A DNA stretch of 17,318 nucleotides from UBA4664 sp038244585 (GTDB lineage: Bacteria > Patescibacteriota > Saccharimonadia > UBA4664): assembly GCA_038244585.1 (NCBI GenBank), contig JBBRTI010000016.1, positions 1-17,318 on the forward strand, read 5' to 3'. The position numbers were made by a program, and so were the translations under genes. This document shows, piece by piece, positions 7,098-13,750 of the stretch. Position 1 is the stretch's first letter; every line of letters begins with the position of its first letter. Below the pieces are notes generated by a model, which worked only from the letters and a program-made list of their open reading frames with translations, did not search any database and was not told the DNA's origin.

Positions 7098-7841
7098 ATG
7101 AACAAGCCAAACAAACCTGACGTCAGGCGCGTAGCCGGACGCGTATCATTCTCGCCGTTCCGCATTATTGCCTATTTTCTGCACGCTACTGGTTTGGAAC
7201 GTTTTTACAAGCCACGCTTCATGCGTCATACCTCGTTGATGGATTTAACCGATGAAGTGGCCGCCCGGTTGCCGAAGAGCTGTTATAGTCTGACCGGAGC
7301 CAAAATGGACCCGATGAACTTGGTGTTCGTGGGACGCGACGCTGATGTTAAGTTGGCCTTTCGACGCGCTGGCTGGCATCGAGCCAATCCCGCGACACCC
7401 TTCCATATTCTGTATGGTGTTCTAACTCTCCTGGCCCGCAGGCCTTATCACACAGGGCCTTTCACGCCCTTATTCGTCAACATCGGTCTTCAGGACTTAG
7501 CCTATCAACAGGTGACCAAGGAGGGCAGCTTTAAGCGCCGCCATCACGTCCGAATCTGGCGCACCGGCATGATTCTGCCGGGTGAGAAGCGCGTCTGGGT
7601 GGCCGCGGCCAGCTTTGATACCCGCATAAAAATCCAGGCGACGCCGCCGTTCGTCCACCATGCCATCGATCCCAATCTTGACCACGAACGCAGTTTCGTT
7701 GTGCGCGCCCTCGAAGCGCAGGGCGGCATCTATTTGCGGGGCGTCCAAATGAACGACCCGGTACTGGCCTCTAAAACTGCGACCAACGGCTATGGCGCGG
7801 AGTACTTTACCGACGGTCAGGCCGCCGTGGTGGAACTATGA
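7098..7841 (+). CDS. LssY C-terminal domain protein
   Basis: This 247-residue protein is made almost entirely of an LssY_C domain. Motifs in order: D71-P-M-N-L-V-F-V-G79, A-G-W near 91-93, Q132-D-L-A-Y-Q137, R148-H-H-V-R-I-W154, and D191-P-N-L-D-H-E-R198. The domain was named from Legionella LssY, where it follows DedA/PAP2-type membrane parts; its biochemical activity is not established to my knowledge. Here it stands alone. The N-terminal 40 residues are basic with one mildly hydrophobic stretch (about 20-33) that might touch the membrane. The stop codon overlaps the folD start by four bases (ATGA), so the two are co-translated, although no functional link is obvious. The domain call rests on remembered motif spacing. 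Confidence 0.75.
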   Translation: MNKPNKPDVRRVAGRVSFSPFRIIAYFLHATGLERFYKPRFMRHTSLMDLTDEVAARLPKSCYSLTGAKMDPMNLVFVGRDADVKLAFRRAGWHRANPATPFHILYGVLTLLARRPYHTGPFTPLFVNIGLQDLAYQQVTKEGSFKRRHHVRIWRTGMILPGEKRVWVAAASFDTRIKIQATPPFVHHAIDPNLDHERSFVVRALEAQGGIYLRGVQMNDPVLASKTATNGYGAEYFTDGQAAVVEL

Positions 7842-8617
7842 AACTGCTCGATGGCAGAGAAGTCGCAGAATACCTGCAACAACGACACGTCAGAGTAGTA
7901 CGGTCGCTCAAGGACGTTCCCGGCCTCGCCATCGTTCGTGTGGGCGCTGATGCCGCAACCACGCGTTATTTGGCTGCCAAGCAACGCTACGGCGATGACA
8001 TCGGTGTTCCGGTAACCGTTTACCAGGAGACTGCCGCTACAATTCTTGAGCGTGTGCAGACTCTCAATGAGCAACACCCGACTACCGGCATTATTGTTCA
8101 ATTGCCGCTGGAACCCGAGACGTTGACCGACAAGGTGCTGGCCGCAGTCGCGCCGTCCAAGGACGTGGACGGACTGGGACCGGATTCGCCGTTCGATGCG
8201 GCGACACCAAAAGCCATATTGTGGCTGTTGGCAGCCTACAACATCGACCTCAAAGATAAATCCATTGTTGTAATTGGGCAGGGTAGACTAATTGGCCGTC
8301 CGTTGGCCGACATGCTAGAAGTATCCGGCAACTCGGTCGTACGCCTCGATATCGACACTCCAAACCTGGCCGCCCAGGTGCTTTCAGCCGATATTATCAT
8401 CATCGGCACGGGCCAGCCCGGGCTTATAACCAGCGCCATGCTCAAAGACGGTGCCGTGGTGGTGGATTGTGGCTCGCCTATAAGCGAACTGGCCCAAGAC
8501 GTCACGGCGCGCAAAGACTTGACGCTCACGCCCAACCCGGGCGGCGTCGGCCCCATGACGGTGGCGGCGCTGTTCGATAATCTATTGATTGCAGCGGAAC
8601 AAGCCCGCCGCACTTAG
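7838..8617 (+). CDS. folD: Bifunctional methylenetetrahydrofolate dehydrogenase/cyclohydrolase
   Basis: This encodes 259 residues, about 25 shorter than usual. FolD interconverts 5,10-methylene-, 5,10-methenyl- and 10-formyl-tetrahydrofolate in the cytosol. Catalytic Y44-x3-K48, Q88 in V-Q-L-P-L, D109/D111 in S-K-D-V-D-G, and the C-terminal P-N-P-G-G-V-G-P-M-T signature (232-241) are present. The cofactor loop, usually G-R-S-x-x-V-G-x-P, reads G-Q-G-R-L-I-G-R-P (147-155), and the usual C-x-P-C-T-P-x-G before it is D-A-A-T-P-K-A. The catalytic folate-site lysine is kept, so the enzyme should be active, but NADP contacts may differ. It overlaps the LssY_C gene by four bases and converges on the receiver gene with a 3-nt gap and no terminator between. 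Confidence 0.9.
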   Translation: MKLLDGREVAEYLQQRHVRVVRSLKDVPGLAIVRVGADAATTRYLAAKQRYGDDIGVPVTVYQETAATILERVQTLNEQHPTTGIIVQLPLEPETLTDKVLAAVAPSKDVDGLGPDSPFDAATPKAILWLLAAYNIDLKDKSIVVIGQGRLIGRPLADMLEVSGNSVVRLDIDTPNLAAQVLSADIIIIGTGQPGLITSAMLKDGAVVVDCGSPISELAQDVTARKDLTLTPNPGGVGPMTVAALFDNLLIAAEQARRT

Positions 8618-8620
8618 CTG

Positions 8621-9022
8621 TTAGGCCGCAGCCTCAGCGTCGGGCTTCTTGGCTAGCAACAGCTTGACGCGCTCGGCAACCTGCTTCGGCGTCATTTCAG
8701 CCTTGACGATATAATCGTCGGCGGCCATCTTGTAAACCTTGGTGGCAGTTTCGGTATCGCCCATGTTGGTGAGCACGACGACGCGAGCTTTCTTGCCTTC
8801 GGTAGTTCCGCGCAGCTTCTGGAGCATCGCCAACCCGTCCATATTAGGCATCATCAGGTCGAGCAATATGATATCCGGAGAAAAGGCTTCAATCAGCTCA
8901 AGACCGGTTATACCGTCGCCGGCAGTCTCAACATCATAACCTTCACTCTCGAATTTGGTCCGGTACATCTGCACGATCGCGATGTCGTCTTCAATAATGG
9001 CAACTTTGACTTTTGTACTCAT
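8621..9022 (-). CDS. Stand-alone CheY-like response regulator receiver
   Basis: This encodes 133 residues forming one receiver domain and no output domain. The acidic pocket is E11-D12-D13, the phospho-acceptor D55, the switch threonine T85 and the conserved lysine K107 in V-K-A-E-M-T-P. The same V-K-A-E-M-T-P-x-Q-V tail occurs in the receiver at 13740-14159, so the two are paralogues. No partner kinase is adjacent on its strand; the kinase at 11591 is the nearest candidate. The start at 9022 is supported by a near-consensus promoter whose -10 box is six bases before the ATG. With no output domain it probably acts by protein binding or phosphotransfer. Confidence 0.9.
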   Translation of the reverse strand: MSTKVKVAIIEDDIAIVQMYRTKFESEGYDVETAGDGITGLELIEAFSPDIILLDLMMPNMDGLAMLQKLRGTTEGKKARVVVLTNMGDTETATKVYKMAADDYIVKAEMTPKQVAERVKLLLAKKPDAEAAA

Positions 9023-9028
9023 ACAAGT

Positions 9029-9057
9029 AATGTAGCGCGCCGACGGCCAAGTTTCAA
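9029..9057 (-). promoter_or_regulatory. Promoter of the 8621-9022 receiver gene
   Basis: On the minus strand TTGAAA (9052-9057), a 17-bp spacer and TACATT (9029-9034) are followed by six bases and the ATG. This is the clearest of the leaderless-type promoters in the window, with both boxes at ideal spacing. It fits in the gap after the PlsC-like gene. Confidence 0.65.
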
Positions 9058-9061
9058 TCCG

Positions 9062-9721
9062 TTAACGCAAGGGTAAGGCATAACAAGCGTCTAGTATTCC
9101 CTGAGCGCTCATACTTGAGCCGTCGAACGGCTTGCCGATTGTGATGTCGACGCTCCGTCGGAACAGCCCCTTTACATTCCACTTAACATGAACAGGCAGA
9201 ATTAGGGTCTTGTCTATGCGGGCCAACTCCTCGACACCATGTTTGGCGGGTAGAAGACCGGACTGAGTCCGCCTACCTTCAGGAAAGATGAATACGCTCT
9301 CATGACGTTTTAGCACCGACCGGGCGAAACCTAGCCCAAAAAGGCTGTTGCCGCGTTGCTTGGCCGGGAAACAACCAAATCCCTCTAAAAACAGACGCAG
9401 CGGCAAGAACGTGAAAAAAATATTTGCCGTCATGAAGTGCACAGTCGATATTTTTGGCCAGAAGCGCAACGGTATGGCGCCCATTATCATAAACGGATCA
9501 ATCCGACTTTGGTGGTTCGAAGCGATGACATAGCTATAGCCTGAGAGCATTTCGGTCGAGGTGGGCAGGACAGTGATGTTGCCATACCACGGACCAAAAA
9601 ACAGATGGAAAGGGAAATAGACACCGTATTGGTTGGCGCGTTTAAACCGGTCGAGTTTCGACCTAGAGGATAGTTGCGCCGCAGCTTGGATGTCGATTGA
9701 AGGAGAAAGCACAGGTCCCAT
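9062..9721 (-). CDS. PlsC-like 1-acyl-glycerophosphate-type acyltransferase
   Basis: This encodes 219 residues of the PlsC/LPLAT family. The catalytic N-H70-Q-S-R-I-D75 is the H-x4-D motif, and F-P-E148-G-R150 is motif III. G-C-F-P near 116-119 occupies the motif II region. Hydrophobic stretches (about 35-48 and 98-113) suggest membrane association. Such enzymes esterify a free hydroxyl, classically of lysophosphatidic acid; related ones such as OlsA acylate lyso-ornithine lipid, so the acceptor is open. The gene is divergent from the N-acyltransferase gene across a 50-bp gap with overlapping promoters, which suggests joint control. Its GC content by eye (about 48-53%) is lower than that of the respiratory genes (about 60%). 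Confidence 0.85.
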   Translation of the reverse strand: MGPVLSPSIDIQAAAQLSSRSKLDRFKRANQYGVYFPFHLFFGPWYGNITVLPTSTEMLSGYSYVIASNHQSRIDPFMIMGAIPLRFWPKISTVHFMTANIFFTFLPLRLFLEGFGCFPAKQRGNSLFGLGFARSVLKRHESVFIFPEGRRTQSGLLPAKHGVEELARIDKTLILPVHVKWNVKGLFRRSVDITIGKPFDGSSMSAQGILDACYALPLR

Positions 9722-9732
9722 AATTTTTATGC

Positions 9733-9760
9733 TTGAATAATTTTAGCATTATGGTATAAT
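9733..9760 (+). promoter_or_regulatory. Strong promoter for the N-acyltransferase/methyltransferase operon
   Basis: TTGAAT (9733-9738), a 16-bp spacer and a perfect TATAAT (9755-9760) with the extended element TGG in front. Transcription should begin near 9767. It overlaps the minus-strand promoter at 9740-9768. Confidence 0.7.
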
Positions 9761-9768
9761 TAAGTCAA
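9740..9768 (-). promoter_or_regulatory. Promoter for the PlsC-like gene
   Basis: On the minus strand TTGACT (9763-9768), a 17-bp spacer and TAAAAT (9740-9745) with extended element TGC. Transcription should begin near 9733, about 12 bases before the ATG at 9721. It shares most of its bases with the plus-strand promoter, so RNA polymerase cannot easily occupy both. Confidence 0.6.
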
Positions 9769-9771
9769 ATA

Positions 9772-9852
9772 ATGAGTCAATCTTTTGTCGTTAAATACAA
9801 CTATCCGGGATGTGCGCATGTATCACCAATTGCTCAAGGGCAATCCTGGTAG
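9772..9852 (+). CDS. Possible 26-codon leader peptide, or displaced N-terminus of the next gene
   Basis: An ATG lies 11 bases after the TATAAT at 9755-9760, within about five bases of the predicted transcription start. Its frame encodes 26 residues and stops at TAG 9850-9852, inside the N-terminal coding region of the acyltransferase in another frame. It could be a leaderless upstream peptide that affects translation of the next gene. It could also be the true N-terminus cut off by a one-base indel in the sequence. No motif is recognisable. Confidence 0.25.
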   Translation: MSQSFVVKYNYPGCAHVSPIAQGQSW

Positions 9853-10567
9853 GGGGCAATTTAACGCCGTATCTGTGTATGACGAAGACCTCAAGCACGC
9901 CGCCAAGAAACTTCACGCCAGCGTATATTTGAGTCGTGGATTTATTTCACCTGAGCACATCGAGGAAACCGGTATCATGACAGCTCATCACGACCCTCAC
10001 CAGGGACACTCGCAATATTTCGTCGTGACGGAACCCGCCTCAACGGGACCGGTAATTATTGCGACAGCACGCCAGATATTTTCAACTTCGGCACAAGGTT
10101 TCGGTTCATTCCCTATTCTGAAACTGGCCAAGCTTTACGACGCTGAGAACAGGCGGATTATCGAAGGGTCACCCTTGGATTATGTTGAGATATCAGGCCT
10201 GGCGAAAGCACTTGGGGTGAGTGCGATAGTGCCACTGTTCCTCTATCGGACAATGTGGCATTATTCTCTGGAAATGGAGCAGAAGTATTGGCTTATGGCC
10301 TGTGACGTGCGACTTTATAAGCGGTTAAAACTGCTGTTCGGACCTTCAATTAGGCAGATTGGAGACGTATCACGATATCAAGGCGGCGACGTTGTTCCGG
10401 CAATCCTTGACGTGCACCATTCGCATGAAGTATTGTCCAATGCCATGCCGATAGTGAATCCGCTGAACCGACGAATACGCCGTTCGGTGTTGGCATTTTT
10501 CGTTGATGGCCTGAATGACAAACACCTCCCAGTAGAACATGTGGACACTAAAAAGGCTGGGATTTAA
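9818..10567 (+). CDS. Putative N-acyltransferase, GNAT/autoinducer-synthase (FeeM-like) fold
   Basis: This encodes 249 residues from the ATG at 9818. I recognise the general layout of the LuxI/FeeM group of GNAT-fold acyltransferases: an N-terminal segment with R/Y-rich helix, a strand ending T-A-R85-Q-I-F, a G-F-G-S-F-P turn, then V-E124-I-S-G-L-A at the place of the family's E-x-S-R, a Y-R-x-M helix, and a late I-G-D-V-x-R-Y-x-G-G-D-V-V-P segment. These enzymes move an acyl chain from acyl-ACP or acyl-CoA to an amine. The arginine usually after the E-x-S is glycine here. The start is uncertain: GGGA lies seven bases before 9818, and a TTG at 9785 would add 11 residues. It leads an operon with the methyltransferase (2-nt gap) and is AT-rich. 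Acceptor and acyl donor are unknown. Confidence 0.5.
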   Translation: MYHQLLKGNPGRGQFNAVSVYDEDLKHAAKKLHASVYLSRGFISPEHIEETGIMTAHHDPHQGHSQYFVVTEPASTGPVIIATARQIFSTSAQGFGSFPILKLAKLYDAENRRIIEGSPLDYVEISGLAKALGVSAIVPLFLYRTMWHYSLEMEQKYWLMACDVRLYKRLKLLFGPSIRQIGDVSRYQGGDVVPAILDVHHSHEVLSNAMPIVNPLNRRIRRSVLAFFVDGLNDKHLPVEHVDTKKAGI

Positions 10568-10569
10568 TT

Positions 10570-11562
10570 ATGGAATGGTCTTCGCCGACACTCCTGATTG
10601 CGGTTGCTACGGTGTATATTGCATCCTTCATCCCGGCATGGAAACTGCTCTCACGGCTCTTGGCCGTAAGTATCGCAAAAACATATTCGTGGAAAAGTGT
10701 CCGTTTCTGGGTACTGTTCATAACATATAGACTGGTCATAATTGCGCCTTACGCGGTGTATTTGATCTACGGTCGTAATATTCCCACCACCCTCAACGCC
10801 GTTATTGTGGGCATCATCGTATTCGGTTTGGTTCTGTCGCTTGTACGCTTCATAGGACCGGACCTGTTGGTTAATGCCTTATGGTGGCTTTATGGGTTCG
10901 TATATGATGGTTTGAGGCATTTCTATCCGTATCGTAATTTGCTGGCACGTACCTATGATGCGCTTGAGCTGAGGGACGGGCAGACTGTGCTCGATTTAGG
11001 CTGCGGCACCGGGAATTTATCAGAACTTATCCTGGCGAAGCATAAGGTAAAACTGGTTGGCGTCGACGGTTCATCTTCAATGTTGTGGCGAGCCAGACGG
11101 AAAAAGCTAAAAATGGGCTTCGGCTCTGAATATGAGTTGCTTAAAGCCGATATCCTCGACTACTTAAAGGGCGTCCCTGACGACTACTTTGACCGTATAG
11201 CAATGGTCAACGTGGTGTATGCAGTAACCGATCGTAATGAATTGTGGGGTGAGTGCCTCCGTGTTCTAAAACCGAAGGGACTGATTGCGGCAACAACTTC
11301 GGACCGTGACGGCAGTAAGGCGATTATCGCCGAACACAAGCAGCATGATTCCACTTGGAAACTGTTGATACCAAACCTACTGCTTGTAGGTGTAATCGAT
11401 TATTTTATTAGTGAATTATCTCGGGCGGGGCTTTTTAATTTCTTGGATAAGGAACAAATATTTGTTGAGATATCCGGCAAAGGCGGGCGTCCGGTGTACC
11501 TGGGCCGCTGCTATGGCGGAAGCGAGGCGGGTGTGAATATTCTCTTTCAAATTACAGCCTGA
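10570..11562 (+). CDS. Membrane-anchored SAM-dependent methyltransferase
   Basis: This encodes 330 residues in two parts. The N-terminal ~110 residues hold about three transmembrane helices (roughly 6-24, 46-67 and 76-96). The rest is a class I Rossmann methyltransferase with motif I V140-L-D-L-G-C-G-T-G-N149, the acidic end of strand 2 at D166 (G-V-D-G-S), and post-motifs A-D-I-L-D near 193-197 and L-K-P-K-G near 233-237. Motif I identifies an S-adenosylmethionine enzyme; the membrane anchor suggests a lipid or other membrane substrate. It starts 2 nt after the N-acyltransferase stop, so both belong to one operon, and methylation of the acylated product is a reasonable inference. Resemblance to ornithine-lipid or phosphatidylethanolamine N-methyltransferases is only in general design. 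Base composition is AT-rich like its neighbours. Confidence 0.8.
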   Translation: MEWSSPTLLIAVATVYIASFIPAWKLLSRLLAVSIAKTYSWKSVRFWVLFITYRLVIIAPYAVYLIYGRNIPTTLNAVIVGIIVFGLVLSLVRFIGPDLLVNALWWLYGFVYDGLRHFYPYRNLLARTYDALELRDGQTVLDLGCGTGNLSELILAKHKVKLVGVDGSSSMLWRARRKKLKMGFGSEYELLKADILDYLKGVPDDYFDRIAMVNVVYAVTDRNELWGECLRVLKPKGLIAATTSDRDGSKAIIAEHKQHDSTWKLLIPNLLLVGVIDYFISELSRAGLFNFLDKEQIFVEISGKGGRPVYLGRCYGGSEAGVNILFQITA

Positions 11563-11575
11563 TAAGTGTCAGCTA

Positions 11576-11584
11576 TGGTAGTAT
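11576..11584 (+). promoter_or_regulatory. Candidate extended -10 of the large histidine kinase gene
   Basis: TGGTAGTAT (extended -10, TG-n-TAGTAT) ends six bases before the ATG at 11591. No convincing -35 box is visible. The spacing repeats the leaderless arrangement seen at other genes here. Confidence 0.35.
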
Positions 11585-11590
11585 TACGAT

Positions 11591-13750
11591 ATGCTTAGCA
11601 TAAGCTTTATCATTATTGCGGTCACTGCCATTACATTAGTGGTCTTGGGGTTCCTCGCTCTCCAAAACAGCAAACAAAAGGCCAATGGTTATTTTGGCAT
11701 CATTTGTTTATCGCTCTCGGGATGGGTCATCGTAAATTTCCTGGCAGACTATAACGCAGAGTTCTCGCTGATTTGGACGCGTCTGGCCTTCGTGATGGTT
11801 GAACTAGCACTGATATTTTTTGTATTGTTTGCAAATAATTTTCCGTTGCGAGCAGTCAAGAATAGGCTGTTTGAACCTAGCGTTTACGTAATCGGAACGG
11901 CGATTCTAGGGCTTGCCTTTACACCGTTTTTTATTCCGAGCGTAGCGTTGATAAATGACACCTCCACCGTTGTTACTGGGCCTCTGTATAACGTATTTCT
12001 AGTGTTCTTCCCATTGTATTTACTCGTTGGCGTTAGCCTCCTCGTATGGTCATCACGTCATCTTGGCGGAACCAATGCTATCCGAGTCAACCTGGTACTT
12101 ACAGGCGCGTCGCTAATGGCCGCGCTGGGTTCAGTAACTAACCTGATTATGCCGCTAATGCACCAATACACGTTCGCAAATTACGGCGGCCTTTCGACAC
12201 TCTTATTTACTGGCCTATCATCCTACGCGATAATCAAACATCGGTTATTCGACATCAGGCTCATAGTTGCACGATCCATGATGTATGGTCTTATGCTGGT
12301 TACCTTGGCCGGCATATATGGGGGTGCGATGTTCGGTGTGACGAACATTTTTTTCAAAGATACGAACCAGGGAGTTGCCCCGTCTATTGCGTACACCGTA
12401 ATGGCCATTGTTTTGTCGTTTACATTTCAACCGCTGCGTCGTTTTTTCGAAAAGGCGACCGATCGTGTATTCTATCGTGATCGCTATGATTCTCAGGTCG
12501 TTCTAAACAATTTCTCAGGTATTCTGGTCTCTGAGCTGGATCTTGACCGTATCCTTAAGCGCACAATTGCCGACATCTGCGGCAAACTACATATTCAATT
12601 CGGGCAGCTCGTGGTGTTTAATCACGACCGGGTCTATCGCATTGAGCACCACGGGCCGCTGCCTAAGCGGCTGATGATCGTGCCGGAGTTGCGGCGGCTT
12701 AACCGAGCGCTTATCGTGGCCGACGAGCTGCCGGACGGCGAGCGGAAGGAGCTGCTGGAGAGTCACGGTATCCGCGTCTCGCTCATGCTGTCGACGAGGG
12801 ACGAGTTTATCGGCTACCTTTTGTTAGGCGACAAGCTATCGGGCGATATTTATTCGAGTCAGGATCTGGAACTGCTGGAAATCATCGGTAAGCAGCTGGC
12901 CGTCGCCATTTCGAACGCCAAGGCCTATGCCGAAATCCAGGAGTTCAACCAAACGCTCCAGGATCGGGTTGACCATGCCACCAGCCGCCTTCGGGTAGCC
13001 AACCGACACCTCAAAGAGCTCGACAAGGCCAAGGACGAGTTCATCAGTATGGCCTCGCACCAGCTGCGCACGCCGCTGACAACCATCAAAGGTTATCTCA
13101 GTATGATGCTGGAAGGCGACGCCGGGCATATGTCTAAAACCCAGACTGAGTTTGCTAACTATGCCTTTGGTTCGTCGGAGCGCATGGTTAACTTAATATC
13201 GGACTTGCTAAATGTATCGCGACTGAGCGCCGGGCGGTTCATCATCCAGACCAAGCCGACCGACATGGTGGCGATGATCCGAGACGAAGTGCGCCAGCTA
13301 GACAACCACGCCACAGCAAAGAGCCTCAAATTGGTCTTTGAGCCACCGGCTGCGCCGCTGCCCATGGCCGAAATTGACGATAATAAGACCAGACAAGTGG
13401 TCATGAACTTCATCGATAACGCCATTTATTACACACCGACAGGCGGCACCGTTACAGTACAGCTCGACCAGACAGGCCAGTACGTGCGCCTGCGTGTCAT
13501 CGATACGGGCATCGGCGTACCGGAGATTGCTAAAAAGAAGCTGTTCAGTAAGTTCTTCCGCGCCGATAACGCCCAGTCGGTCCGTCCGGACGGCACGGGT
13601 TTGGGTCTTTATTTGGCGCGGCGCGTGGTGGAAGATCAAGGTGGTACAATATTGTTTAGCAGTACGCTGGGTAAAGGCTCGACCTTTGGGTTTGAGCTTC
13701 CGCTGCGTCCGGTAGCCGACAAGAAGAAAGAGGGTATTCGTGGTAAATAA
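11591..13750 (+). CDS. Multi-pass membrane sensor histidine kinase with GAF domain
   Basis: This encodes 719 residues. Residues 1-250 hold about seven or eight hydrophobic helices, like the HisKA-associated 7TM sensor region. A linker with a basic R-R-F-F-E-K segment follows, then a GAF domain (about 305-445), a coiled coil (445-480), HisKA with H490 in S-H-Q-L-R-T-P, and HATPase_c with N606/N610, D638-T-G-I-G, F-F-R-A-D and G668-T-G-L-G-L. It autophosphorylates H490 and probably passes phosphate to the receiver it overlaps by 11 bases. The base composition changes sharply near 12600 (residue ~336, inside the GAF domain): 60-base blocks at 12481 and 12541 contain 26 G+C each, those at 12601 and 12661 contain 37 and 38. 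The gene may be a recombinant of a foreign sensor half and a native kinase half. The signal sensed is unknown. Confidence 0.9.
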   Translation: MLSISFIIIAVTAITLVVLGFLALQNSKQKANGYFGIICLSLSGWVIVNFLADYNAEFSLIWTRLAFVMVELALIFFVLFANNFPLRAVKNRLFEPSVYVIGTAILGLAFTPFFIPSVALINDTSTVVTGPLYNVFLVFFPLYLLVGVSLLVWSSRHLGGTNAIRVNLVLTGASLMAALGSVTNLIMPLMHQYTFANYGGLSTLLFTGLSSYAIIKHRLFDIRLIVARSMMYGLMLVTLAGIYGGAMFGVTNIFFKDTNQGVAPSIAYTVMAIVLSFTFQPLRRFFEKATDRVFYRDRYDSQVVLNNFSGILVSELDLDRILKRTIADICGKLHIQFGQLVVFNHDRVYRIEHHGPLPKRLMIVPELRRLNRALIVADELPDGERKELLESHGIRVSLMLSTRDEFIGYLLLGDKLSGDIYSSQDLELLEIIGKQLAVAISNAKAYAEIQEFNQTLQDRVDHATSRLRVANRHLKELDKAKDEFISMASHQLRTPLTTIKGYLSMMLEGDAGHMSKTQTEFANYAFGSSERMVNLISDLLNVSRLSAGRFIIQTKPTDMVAMIRDEVRQLDNHATAKSLKLVFEPPAAPLPMAEIDDNKTRQVVMNFIDNAIYYTPTGGTVTVQLDQTGQYVRLRVIDTGIGVPEIAKKKLFSKFFRADNAQSVRPDGTGLGLYLARRVVEDQGGTILFSSTLGKGSTFGFELPLRPVADKKKEGIRGK

